Below are positions 43,593-52,065 of a DNA stretch of 64,000 nt, piece by piece. The notes below the pieces were generated by a model. The model was not told where the DNA came from. It saw nothing but the letters and a program-made list of their open reading frames with translations, and did no database searches. Each line of letters opens with the position of its first letter. The stretch's first letter is position 1. The stretch covers positions 248,001 through 312,000 of the forward strand of contig CAWAOM010000002.1 of NCBI GenBank assembly GCA_963783695.1, written 5' to 3'. The stretch comes from BM003 sp963783695. Its GTDB lineage: Bacteria > Pseudomonadota > Gammaproteobacteria > Steroidobacterales > BM003. The position numbers were made by a program, and so were the translations under genes.

Positions 43593-44138
43593 ATGGCCAA
43601 TACGCTGATTTTGTATCACGGCATCTACGGACACACCCGCAAAATTGCCGAAGAGATCCAGTCCGAGTTACGCAGGCTCGGCAGCGGTGCCGATCTCGTG
43701 CCGGTAGCCGAATGCAGCGGTGAGGAGGCTGGGCGCTACGGGACGATTGTCATCGGCGCCGCGATCCGTAACGGCAAGCACAACCGTGCGGTACTCGAGT
43801 TCATTCGCAAACATCGCGCGCTGCTCGAGTCGAAGCGCAACGCGTTTTTCTCGGTGAACCTGGTCGCGCGAAAGGCGGAAAAAAACACGGCCGAGACCAA
43901 TCCTTACGTAAAGGCCTTCCTCAGCCGCTCGCCTTGGCAGCCGCAACTGGTTGGCGTGATCGCCGGCAATCTCGATTACCAGCGCTATCGTTTTTTTGAT
44001 CGCCACGTGATCCGCTTCATCATGACGCTGACCGGCGGACCGACGGATCTCAATACCAAAGTCGAATTCACCGACTGGGACAGGGTGCGGGGTTTCGCCG
44101 GAGAAGTTGCCGCGCTGCCGGGTGCCGACGGCGTCTGA
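43593..44138 (+). CDS. hemG: HemG-type menaquinone-dependent protoporphyrinogen oxidase
   Basis: A 181-residue flavodoxin-fold protein. LILYHGIYGHTRKIAEEI is the FMN phosphate-binding loop, and FSVNLVARKAEKNTAETNPYVKAFL is the long insertion typical of HemG. It oxidises protoporphyrinogen IX to protoporphyrin IX, passing electrons to a quinone. The start at 43593 is the ATG before ANTLILYH; an in-frame start at 43572 adds seven residues. A b-type cytochrome gene follows 15 bases later, a suggestive electron partner. Confidence 0.88.
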   Translation: MANTLILYHGIYGHTRKIAEEIQSELRRLGSGADLVPVAECSGEEAGRYGTIVIGAAIRNGKHNRAVLEFIRKHRALLESKRNAFFSVNLVARKAEKNTAETNPYVKAFLSRSPWQPQLVGVIAGNLDYQRYRFFDRHVIRFIMTLTGGPTDLNTKVEFTDWDRVRGFAGEVAALPGADGV

Positions 44139-44153
44139 GCAGGGACGACGACG

Positions 44154-44669
44154 ATGGGCAATGTTGTGAAGGCGCTGGCGGAAAAGCTGCACCTGCTGGT
44201 GACCATCCTCGCGCTGTGGCTGGTGGCGACCAGCCCGTGGGTGTCGATGCTCGGCAAGATGCCGCGCGAGCCGGGGTTCTTCACGCTTGCCCATGTATAT
44301 GTCGGATTGGCTGCATTGCTGCTCGCGCTGGCCTATCTTTTCGATTGCATCCGCGGAGGTGCATGGAGACTCAATTTCCCCTGGGCGTCGGGTGAAATGG
44401 CCAGCGTGGTCGAAGACCTGCGCGGGATGCTCCGCGGCCGTGTCCCGGCGGCGGAAAGCGGTGGCCTGTTTGGCGCCCTGTCCGGGCTGACGCTCGTCGC
44501 GTTCCTCGCAGCGGGTGTCACCGGCGCGGCATGGTCATGGACCGAGGGCACGGCGGCCGCGCTGGACTGGCGAGCTGCTCACGTCGTGTCGGTACGGGTG
44601 TTCATCGCATTGGGATTCCTGCATATCGTCGCGGTCGCGCTGCACGTTCTGGATTTTGTTCGCGATTGA
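44154..44669 (+). CDS. Cytochrome b/b6 domain (cytochrome b561-like) protein
   Basis: A 171-residue membrane protein with four helices (about residues 11-31, 45-65, 104-126 and 142-165). Histidines in FTLAHVYVG, DWRAAHVVS and FLHIVAVALHVLDF can coordinate two haems b. The family shuttles electrons between quinones and soluble partners. It is 15 bases from hemG on the same strand, so it might pass electrons from the flavoprotein to the quinone pool. That link is inference; no biochemical evidence is in the sequence. Confidence 0.78.
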   Translation: MGNVVKALAEKLHLLVTILALWLVATSPWVSMLGKMPREPGFFTLAHVYVGLAALLLALAYLFDCIRGGAWRLNFPWASGEMASVVEDLRGMLRGRVPAAESGGLFGALSGLTLVAFLAAGVTGAAWSWTEGTAAALDWRAAHVVSVRVFIALGFLHIVAVALHVLDFVRD

Positions 44670-44867
44670 CAGGTTGGCGCGAGCCGCCCGCGCCGCACTT
44701 GTGTCAGGGGCCTTCCCGGCGCTGACGGTTTTGCATCGTCCTCGACAGGGCCGCTCAGCGGATCGCAGGCCGTATGCCCTGTCGGGGGCTGCTGTGCCGG
44801 GTAGCCGTAATCGGTGTCTGGCTCCACCGGTCCCGGATCGGATACGAGGCCTTCCTTATGGCGCGCG

Positions 44868-45593
44868 TTATCGTTTGCTTGCGTAGGTGACGTCTACGGC
44901 CAGGATGTAGCCGACCCCGCGTACCGTCTTGATCAGCTTTGGATCGTGCGGATCGGTCTCGAGCTTCCTGCGTAGTTTGCCGACCAGCACATCGACGCTG
45001 CGGTCTTCAGGCGTCCAGTCGCGGCCGGACAGAAGCTCGAGAATTGCATCGCGGGTGAGTACCCGATGGCCGTGCCGAACCAGTGCCGCGAGCAGCTGAA
45101 ATTCATGGCTTGTCAGATGCACTGTATCCCCGTCGGGAGAGACCAGCTCATAGGCGGTCAGATCGAGGCCCCAGCCTTCGAAACACGCAATATTCCCGTC
45201 CTGTTCCTGTGCCCTGGCGTCATCGCTTACCCGTCGCAATACACTGCGTACCCGGGCGAGAAGTTCGCGCTCGTCAAAAGGCTTGGTAACGTAATCGTCG
45301 GCGCCTATTTCCAGACCGACGATTTTGTCGACGGTATCCGTCTTGCCCGTCAGCATGACGATCCCCACGTTGGACTGTGCCCGCAGCTCGCGGGCCAGGC
45401 TGAACCCGTCTTCGCCCGGTAACATCAGGTCGAGGATCACGAGATCCGGAAGGGCCTCGGATATCAGCCGGCGCATTTCCTCGCCGCCCGCGGCGGTTCG
45501 CACCGAATAGCCTTCGCGCGTGAGCTGGTGCGAGACCAGCCGGCACAGCCTCGGGTCGTCGTCGACAACAAGAATGCTTTGCGGTTTTTGCAT
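44868..45593 (-). CDS. OmpR-family response regulator
   Basis: A 241-residue regulator. Receiver domain residues 5-120 carry D11/D12 and phospho-acceptor D55 (LVILDLMLPGEDGF), then T and K in MLTGK and YVTKPFDERE. The winged-helix DNA-binding domain (about 145-235) has LTSHEFQLLAALVRHGHRVLTR and VDVLVGKLRRKLE. The start at 45593 is chosen because the receiver begins right after it. It is divergent from a hybrid kinase gene, so the two probably form one pathway, though the hybrid architecture would normally imply a phosphorelay. Confidence 0.9.
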   Translation of the reverse strand: MQKPQSILVVDDDPRLCRLVSHQLTREGYSVRTAAGGEEMRRLISEALPDLVILDLMLPGEDGFSLARELRAQSNVGIVMLTGKTDTVDKIVGLEIGADDYVTKPFDERELLARVRSVLRRVSDDARAQEQDGNIACFEGWGLDLTAYELVSPDGDTVHLTSHEFQLLAALVRHGHRVLTRDAILELLSGRDWTPEDRSVDVLVGKLRRKLETDPHDPKLIKTVRGVGYILAVDVTYASKR

Positions 45594-45973
45594 AAAAATG
45601 CGGGTCCGGTACCGGGCAGCCTGCGCGGTAGCCGGGTCAAGCTCCACGCCTGATCGCTTCGCCGCGATGCTGCCAGGGCAGAGTAACCCGAAAGCCATCG
45701 CCAAATCAGAAAAGCCTAACAAATATGCCCGCCGCCATGAATACGGCGTGTCCCATTTTGATGCCGCGAAATGGCGTGGTGAGCTGTTCCAGTCCATAGC
45801 CTGTGGCGGCGATTGCAACGAAGCGCGATAATGACCGGGCGGCTTCGGGCCACGGCCCGGTTCCGCTGCGAATCGTCCCCGGTTCGGCTGCGGTAACGGT
45901 AGCGTGCCCGCGCACGGCGATGTGCGGCGGCAACGGCGATTCGCGTCGTTGTTCGAGCCCGGGGAATACAGCG
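45594..45973. other. Divergent regulator/kinase intergenic region
   Basis: About 380 bases between the two starts, with no separate gene. In-frame sequence continues upstream of the kinase start (from 45803) but lacks domain character. Promoters for both genes must be here. Confidence 0.45.
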
Positions 45974-48163
45974 GTGAGAGAGTACAGGCGGGTGATTTTG
46001 CTCGTTCTGGTGATGACCGTCGTGGTCACCGCCGTCACCGCCGTGGCCATCGGCGTCCTTTATAGCACCGCGTTTGAGCGCGAACGCCTGCATCTGATCA
46101 GCACGGCCCAGGAGCAGACCGCGCTGATTGCGGCCGTTGCACAATTCGACCGCAACTACCACAGCGATTTCCCGGGCGGACCCGAGGCCGCAACCATCGG
46201 TCAAATCGTCGCCGCGCATGAAGCGCGCCCGAGCCTTGGTGGAACCTCGGAGATTACGCTCGGACGGCTACAGCGACAGCAAATCATTTTCCTGATGCGT
46301 CACCGACATGCCGAAAGTGGCCCTCCGCCGCCGGTACGGATGGATTCCGGGCTGGCCGAGCCGATGCGCCGGGCACTGGCCGGAGAATCCGGAACGATGG
46401 TCGGTATCGACTACCACGGAGAGCGGGTCCTGGCCGCCTATGAACCGGTGCCGATTCTCGGACTGGGCGTGGTAGCAAAAGTGGACCTCGCGGAAATCCG
46501 GGCGCCGTTTTTGCGCGCCGGTTCGCTGGTCGCCGCGCTTTCCGCGCTATTTATAGCGCTGGGTACGATCCTATTCGTCCGCCTTACCAACCCGATGATC
46601 GCGGCCCTGAGCGCGCGCGAGCAAAAGCTCGCGTTGATACTCGCATCCACCGGCGAGGGTATATTCGGCATGGATACCGACGGCCGTTGCACCTTTGTCA
46701 ACAAATCAGCGCTGCGCATGCTTGGATACCGCGACGAGACAGAGGTGCTATCCCGCGATATGCATGAACTCATGCACCATAGCGAGGTGGATGGTACGCC
46801 ACGATCGAGGGAGGATTGCGCCGTCCACCAGGCCCTGCACAACAACAGGAGTGTGTTCAAAGACGACGAGAGTTTGTGGCGCGCTGACGGCAGCAGTTTT
46901 TTCGCTGAATACCGGGCCTACCCGATGCGCGAGGGCGGAGCAGTCGTCGGTGCAATGGTGACGTTTGTGGACATCACGCAGCGCAAGGAGAGAGACCAGC
47001 AACTCGTGCAGGCGCAGAAAATGGAAGTGCTCGGGCAATTGACGGGAGGTATTGCCCATGATTTCAACAATCTGCTGACGATCATCCTCGGCAATCTTCG
47101 CCTGCTGAGGGATGACGGGGCCGACGCAGATGAAAATGCGCGACGCGAATTCATGAAGGACGCCATCTCCGCTGCCGAAGACGGCGCGGATCTGACCCGG
47201 CGGCTGCTGGCATTTTCGCGCAAACAGACACTCAACCTGGAGTGTACCGATGTCAATAATTTCATTAGCGAGTCGCGCGGATTTTTGCAGCGGGTACTCG
47301 GCGAAGACATCAACCTCGAACTGCTGCTGACCGAAGCGTCGTTGCCGGTCCTGACCGACAGGCAACAGTTGCACAGCGCGATTCTGAATCTTGCCATCAA
47401 CGCGTCGGACGCGATGCCAACGGGTGGCGTGCTTTCTATCGAGACCGGTCGAATTGACCTCGTTGATACCGGACCTCGTGCGGATATCTATCCTCCAGAT
47501 GCCGCCCCGGGTTCCTATGTCGCGATCAATGTGAGGGACAGCGGCACCGGAATGCCGGACGAAGTGATGCGCCGGGCGGTCGAGCCGTTCTTCACCACGA
47601 AACAACCAGGCCAGGGCAGCGGTCTGGGTTTGAGCATGGTCTACGAACTCGCCAAACAGTCTGGCGGCGCATTGCGACTCCGCAGCACGTTACAGCGCGG
47701 GACGGAGGTGTCGCTTTTTCTACCGGAAGCCAGGCAACGGGCCGTCCCGGGCAGCTCGCAGCTGCCGGACCGGCAAGAGCAAACCGGCAAAATTGGTGCA
47801 ACGATCCTCGTAGCCGAGGACGAAAAACGCCTGCGTCGATACGCCTCTCGCAGCCTCGCCGCGATGGGATACTCCGTGCTCGAATCGGGCAACGCTGCTG
47901 AAGCCAGGAGATGGCTCGAAAATCCGCGGCATATTGATGTGTTGTTCAGCGATATCGTCATGCCCGGTGATATGAACGGGACGGCCCTTGCGCGCTGGGC
48001 GGTGAGCCATCGGCCGGATCTGAAGGTGTTGCTGACCACCGGGTACAGCGAAGAAGTTCGGAGCGAGCGAGAAATCGAGGCAGCCGGATTCCCGGTGATC
48101 GAAAAACCGTATTCAAAAGACCAGCTGCGCGCGGCGATCAACGGCCTGTTCGCGACAGAGTAG
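45974..48163 (+). CDS. Hybrid sensor histidine kinase with PAS and receiver domains
   Basis: A 729-residue membrane kinase. Helix 1 spans residues 6-28, an extracytoplasmic region of about 150 residues follows, helix 2 is near 182-202, a PAS domain is about 215-345, and HisKA holds H362 in GGIAHDFNNLL. The ATPase domain has NLAINASDAM, DSGTGMP and GQGSGLGLSMVY, and a C-terminal receiver domain carries D660 in LFSDIVMPG. The start GTG at 45974 puts helix 1 near the N-terminus and has GGGGA upstream; an ATG at 45920 is an alternative. Such hybrids usually act through a phosphotransfer relay. The ligand is unknown. Confidence 0.9.
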   Translation: MREYRRVILLVLVMTVVVTAVTAVAIGVLYSTAFERERLHLISTAQEQTALIAAVAQFDRNYHSDFPGGPEAATIGQIVAAHEARPSLGGTSEITLGRLQRQQIIFLMRHRHAESGPPPPVRMDSGLAEPMRRALAGESGTMVGIDYHGERVLAAYEPVPILGLGVVAKVDLAEIRAPFLRAGSLVAALSALFIALGTILFVRLTNPMIAALSAREQKLALILASTGEGIFGMDTDGRCTFVNKSALRMLGYRDETEVLSRDMHELMHHSEVDGTPRSREDCAVHQALHNNRSVFKDDESLWRADGSSFFAEYRAYPMREGGAVVGAMVTFVDITQRKERDQQLVQAQKMEVLGQLTGGIAHDFNNLLTIILGNLRLLRDDGADADENARREFMKDAISAAEDGADLTRRLLAFSRKQTLNLECTDVNNFISESRGFLQRVLGEDINLELLLTEASLPVLTDRQQLHSAILNLAINASDAMPTGGVLSIETGRIDLVDTGPRADIYPPDAAPGSYVAINVRDSGTGMPDEVMRRAVEPFFTTKQPGQGSGLGLSMVYELAKQSGGALRLRSTLQRGTEVSLFLPEARQRAVPGSSQLPDRQEQTGKIGATILVAEDEKRLRRYASRSLAAMGYSVLESGNAAEARRWLENPRHIDVLFSDIVMPGDMNGTALARWAVSHRPDLKVLLTTGYSEEVRSEREIEAAGFPVIEKPYSKDQLRAAINGLFATE

Positions 48164-48587
48164 AGGCCAGGCGGCTCAGTCCGCCACAGCCCCAGGCTCG
48201 CCGGGAATCTCGCGCAGGCCCAGCCGGGCCCATCGCCTCCGGATGCCACAGGATTGCGCCGGCGTGATATCGGAGACGAATGCCTGGCGGTCCCGCGATT
48301 GCGAGGTGCGACACATATGCGCCGTTTGCGCATCACAAATCTTCACACAAAATTTACCCGCCAGTGACGAGAAATAGCGCCAGGAGTCAGGTCGCGGGGT
48401 TAGGTTTCCAACGAGTACGGTAATTACGGACGCATCGATGAAGCCAGTGGTCAGATGGCCTGACTCTAATGCGCTCGATGCCCCGGCAGTGGCCGCGGCG
48501 GATCCGCTCTAGACAGCAGAGAGTTTTGAGTACCCACTCAGTTTGTCGCTGCGGCCGGTCATCATGGGTTAAGACAAGGAGGCTGTC
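48164..48587. other. Upstream region of the first secreted-protein gene
   Basis: About 424 bases with no convincing gene. TCACA occurs at 48333-48337 and again at 48343-48347, a ten-base phase, within an AT-rich stretch CACAAATCTTCACACAAAA. AAGGAGG at about 48578 is the ribosome-binding site of the next gene. The region probably contains a regulated promoter. Confidence 0.45.
48333..48357. promoter_or_regulatory. Possible OmpR-type phased repeat
   Basis: Direct repeats (TCACA then TCACA, ten bases apart) with A/T-rich flanks, as OmpR-type regulators bind. A similar ten-base repeat precedes the next secreted-protein gene. Pattern only, untested. Confidence 0.25.
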
Positions 48588-49964
48588 ATGTTGAAACGAA
48601 CGATCGCCATAGCGGCAGCCGCAGCGTTATCTGGCATTTTCGTCGTCGCCAATAACGCTTCCGCCGCCAGAAAAGTCTGTCCGGATGGAAGTTATCCGCC
48701 ATGCAACAAGCCGCCAGTCGGTGAGGTTGCAAGCAATAATCTCTCATTTCCCGTGATCTGGCCCGAGGGAATATTGAAACCAGGTTTCGTCCCTTCTACG
48801 GCCGGTTGGTTGTTCCAGCCAGTATTGCAGGACGCCGCGGGGAACTACTATACCGACATCGGACAAGGCCCGGTCTATTGTGTCGGCGAGGCTGATATCA
48901 ACCCGCCGCAATTGATCCCGCCCGAGGTGCTCTGTTACTACGGAAGACTGAACGAGGGACTCGCCGAGGATACGGGTGACCCGGTGCTTAGCGGCGAAAA
49001 GAAGATCTGGTGGCTGCAGCAACGCCAACCGCAGAACGCCTGGCAGGTTTTCAACACCGCGGATCCGGAGCCACTGACCCCGGTTACGGTGACCGGTGTC
49101 GACACCGGCGACTTGCTCGAGTCCAGTATTTCGATCAAGGCCAAGCAGATCCGCACCGAGTTCACGTTGTTCAAGAACGTCGATAGCGACCCCGATTTCA
49201 GCGGGTTCCTGAGCTTCGCAAATGGTGGCTGCGTCCTCGTCGGAAACGATCCGGCCGGGGGAACTTCACCAAGTAATTGCTTTGCCGCGCATAGCATGAG
49301 CGGGGCAGTACCGGGTACGGATCAGTCTATCGCCGAGACACAGGGCACCGAGTTCCCGGCGACGGAGACCTTACTCGACCCGCGCGATGTCAAGATGGCG
49401 AAGAACTACTTCGATCCGGACGCAATTGCGCTGGCGGCTGACGCTGAGCCGGACCCGAGGATCGTGCCAATCGAACCGCCATTGGGTATGGATGCAACTG
49501 TGTTCTCGGCATGCGCGCGCCTGATCATCCAGAAGATCAGCGGCGATACCGGGCAGTTGTACTGGGATTCCGTGGAAGGCAGCTGGATGCCACGTTCAGC
49601 CATCAACTCACCCGCAGTCGATATCAACGCCTGGGGTGGCAGCTATTCGGCTGAGATCAACGCGGGCGGCAGCCTTATCTACGGCTACAACTGGAACACC
49701 AAGAGCTTCGCCGAGGGTGCGGGTGATTACCGCCTGACTTTCCTTCTCGAAGGAGGCCCGAGTGACGGCGGCCGCTGTATCCATGAACTAAACACGGAGT
49801 TTGATGACAGCAGCCTGTCGGTGAATGTCGGTGAGCGACGACCGGCGACGATGCTGTCGAAAAATGCTCTTGCCGCGCTTGGCGCAACCCGCGGAGAAGG
49901 TGGTGCCGTTTACGTCGATGTCGCGCTGGCGGTAGGCGGCGGGGGCGGAGGCAAGAAGAAATAG
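48588..49964 (+). CDS. Secreted protein with polyglycine-lysine C-terminus, unknown function
   Basis: A 458-residue exported protein. The signal peptide is residues 1-27 (AALSGIFVVANNASA/AR). A cysteine pair follows at once (KVCPDGSYPPCNKP), then an extended region with further cysteines and a beta-rich end. The C-terminus is VDVALAVGGGGGGKKK, a glycine run plus three lysines, unlike LPxTG or PEP-CTERM signals. No domain is recognised. It has a strong AAGGAGG site and is probably well expressed. It is the first of three secreted proteins downstream of the hybrid kinase. Confidence 0.7.
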   Translation: MLKRTIAIAAAAALSGIFVVANNASAARKVCPDGSYPPCNKPPVGEVASNNLSFPVIWPEGILKPGFVPSTAGWLFQPVLQDAAGNYYTDIGQGPVYCVGEADINPPQLIPPEVLCYYGRLNEGLAEDTGDPVLSGEKKIWWLQQRQPQNAWQVFNTADPEPLTPVTVTGVDTGDLLESSISIKAKQIRTEFTLFKNVDSDPDFSGFLSFANGGCVLVGNDPAGGTSPSNCFAAHSMSGAVPGTDQSIAETQGTEFPATETLLDPRDVKMAKNYFDPDAIALAADAEPDPRIVPIEPPLGMDATVFSACARLIIQKISGDTGQLYWDSVEGSWMPRSAINSPAVDINAWGGSYSAEINAGGSLIYGYNWNTKSFAEGAGDYRLTFLLEGGPSDGGRCIHELNTEFDDSSLSVNVGERRPATMLSKNALAALGATRGEGGAVYVDVALAVGGGGGGKKK

Positions 49965-50004
49965 CCAAACACCGCGATCACAACGATCAGCGGATTCATT
50001 GCCA

Positions 50005-50037
50005 GGCCGGGGACAGGCTCTCGCGCTGTCTCCGGCC
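50005..50037 (+). terminator. Hairpin after the first secreted-protein gene
   Basis: Arms GGCCGGGGACAG (50005-50016) and CTGTCTCCGGCC (50026-50037) pair over 12 positions with one G-T wobble and a nine-base loop. No clear T-run follows, so it may be a weak or Rho-assisted terminator or an mRNA-stabilising element. Confidence 0.5.
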
Positions 50038-50130
50038 CTTGTCAGAGGCGGCAGTGCCAGCAAGGCTGCTCGCCGTGACGGCCATCGGCGCCTCGGGCCA
50101 GACAAATCTTAGCTGCTGCCAGAAACATGG

Positions 50131-50150
50131 TTACAAAACCTTACGAAAAA
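50131..50150. promoter_or_regulatory. Ten-base-phased repeat upstream of the second secreted-protein gene
   Basis: TTACAAAACC then TTACGAAAAA at exactly ten bases, resembling the A/T-rich direct repeats at 48333-48357 in front of the first gene of the block. A shared regulator site is possible. Confidence 0.25.
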
Positions 50151-50383
50151 ATTGCATGGCCTTTACCGGTCATTGCGGCTGCCTGTAAGTCCGCGCTGTA
50201 GATTTGCTACATGAGGTGGAGCCGGCCACGTGTTTCGAATTGGTTTCAATGCGCAGCACGGGCCAGCAGCGTTTCCGCCTCAAAGACAGCGTCGGCGGAG
50301 CCACCTGTGCAACGGGTGGAGGATGTTTAGCCCCGCACCAATCCGAACCGGCCAGGCAACAGGGGTATAAGGAGGACGCAGTC

Positions 50384-51928
50384 ATGACATACAGGAAGAT
50401 TGCGTTGACATTTGTGGCGGCGCTCGCCGGTGTGTTCGCGTTGAATACCGGTGCTCTGGCCGCCAGACCACCGGGCGCCGGGGGCGGCGGTGGAGGCGGC
50501 AGTAACGCACCGCCGGACTACGGTGACCTGTGGGTGCTGTTGCGTTATGACTCCGGGCTCCCGATGTTGACCCCGGACTCCTGTCAGCAACCGATCGCTG
50601 CAGAGACGTTCGAGGGCTGCATCCCGATACCCGGCACAACCGAGCCCGAGGATTGCGTTGTGATCCCGGTGGACCCGGAGACCTGTGCGGTGCCTCTTGA
50701 TTATGCGATTTACACGCAGGAGGTCGATTTCGGCCGTATCAACGAGGCAAGGTCGCCCGAGGCCGTTTTCGAGGCGCAACTCGAAGATGTCCTGGTCAAT
50801 CTGGCGACGGCTGGATGCCTGACCCTGGACCCGGCTGGACGCCCGGTCTACAGCAGTGTCGAGATAGACGGTGACCTGCCGGTGATCGTGACATCCACGG
50901 TCGACTCGCCGCTGCAGAACCTCGCGATGTACCGGCAGCTGATGCTCGAAGGGTCATTGCCGGGCGGGTTGTTGCTGCCGGGAATGGAAGAACCACAGGG
51001 CTGGTTGTTCACCGCGGCACGTGCGCTTGGCGCGGCATCGGACAAGACCGGTGAGGTTACCGAGGACATGTGGATATATCTCAACGACATCCTCGGTCTG
51101 ACCGCAGCCGACGTCACCCCGGCGCTGACCAAACACTGCGTCGAGGTGAAACAGGAGGTCATGGGCAAGATCGAGATGGTCGAGAAGTGCGTCCTCGATG
51201 TCAGCAGCTTCGGCTACACGCGAAGTGCTGAATACGGGGGGCTGCCTACTCCGCCGTACATCCCGGCGGACGATCCTCAGCCAGGGGTGTTCGAGTACCT
51301 CGATCAGACCGGCCCGAATTCATTCGAAATTGCGACCGGTCCGATCCTCAATGCGGCGTTCCCGGACGGGCTTGACGGATACATTGAGTATTCGGGTTCG
51401 AACGTCGAAGCGTTCGCCAAGCACGCGGATGACGCGCGCGCGGTAATCGATTTCATGCACAACTGGGCGGTGCCAGGCGAACTCGAGACGATCGTGCCGT
51501 GTGGTAATGCAGCCGATACCTTCTATGACGTCTCGATCAGCGACGTCTCCGGGCTGCAGGTGCCGGTACGGATGGTGGCCGGAACGGAAGGCCGCGAAGG
51601 CACCGTGACCGTCGTCAACGACGGGCCCGCCGAGGCAACCGGCACGGTGATGGTAACCGGCGTCGATCTGGATCTGCTGCCGATCGGTCCGCTCTACCGC
51701 GTCGTGGACGGGGTGGTAACCGAGGAATTGATCTTCGAGGATCCCGAAGAGTTCACGCTGCCGGCCGGTTACAGCAAGAGCTGGATGTTCTACTTCAGCA
51801 TGGACTACGCCACCAAGATCAGCTGGGAGGCCGTGGCCGATGCCGAGTTCGACGTCAACCTTACCAACAACACCGTAACGGAAGAAACGGTCGTGAACCG
51901 TGCCAAAGGAGGCGGCGGCGGTCACTGA
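50384..51928 (+). CDS. Secreted protein with polyglycine-histidine C-terminus, unknown function
   Basis: A 514-residue exported protein. The signal peptide is residues 1-26 (LAGVFALNTGALA/AR), followed by a glycine run (PPGAGGGGGGGS). The body has several cysteines and a C-terminal region (about 390-490) that looks like a beta-sandwich (TVTVVNDGPAEATGTVMVTG). The protein ends RAKGGGGGH. That ending resembles the first protein of the block without a shared body. I recognise no family. AAGGAGG precedes the ATG at 50384. Function is not assigned. Confidence 0.7.
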   Translation: MTYRKIALTFVAALAGVFALNTGALAARPPGAGGGGGGGSNAPPDYGDLWVLLRYDSGLPMLTPDSCQQPIAAETFEGCIPIPGTTEPEDCVVIPVDPETCAVPLDYAIYTQEVDFGRINEARSPEAVFEAQLEDVLVNLATAGCLTLDPAGRPVYSSVEIDGDLPVIVTSTVDSPLQNLAMYRQLMLEGSLPGGLLLPGMEEPQGWLFTAARALGAASDKTGEVTEDMWIYLNDILGLTAADVTPALTKHCVEVKQEVMGKIEMVEKCVLDVSSFGYTRSAEYGGLPTPPYIPADDPQPGVFEYLDQTGPNSFEIATGPILNAAFPDGLDGYIEYSGSNVEAFAKHADDARAVIDFMHNWAVPGELETIVPCGNAADTFYDVSISDVSGLQVPVRMVAGTEGREGTVTVVNDGPAEATGTVMVTGVDLDLLPIGPLYRVVDGVVTEELIFEDPEEFTLPAGYSKSWMFYFSMDYATKISWEAVADAEFDVNLTNNTVTEETVVNRAKGGGGGH

Positions 51929-51937
51929 TCGTGCACG

Positions 51938-51979
51938 GCCGGCGGCAGACGGATCATGGACCGTGAAACTGCCGCCGGC
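51938..51979 (+). terminator. Hairpin between the second and third secreted-protein genes
   Basis: Arms GCCGGCGGCAG (51938-51948) and CTGCCGCCGGC (51969-51979) pair perfectly over 11 bases around a 20-base loop. There is no T-run. It lies 10 bases after the stop codon, so it may act as an attenuator or stabiliser instead of a strict terminator. Confidence 0.4.
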
Positions 51980-52065
51980 ACTTTGACCATCCATGGCAGA
52001 CCGGGGTGCGGCGATGAAGCCGGCCCCGGTCGAACGCACAACATGCAAGTCGGGAGGTATCAGCA

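Larger units (their letters stand above)
49965..50383. other. Spacer with hairpin and leader of the second secreted-protein gene
   Basis: A 419-base stretch. A long hairpin lies at 50005-50037. Ten-base-phased TTACAAAACC/TTACGAAAAA occurs at 50131-50150. An in-frame extension of the next gene upstream to 50204 lacks protein character. AAGGAGG precedes the start at 50384. Confidence 0.45.

Noticed and set aside
48588..51928. GlyGly-CTERM (rhombosortase) or LPxTG sorting signals on the secreted proteins
   Set aside because: Polyglycine runs are followed only by Lys or His, with no transmembrane helix, so they do not match those signals.
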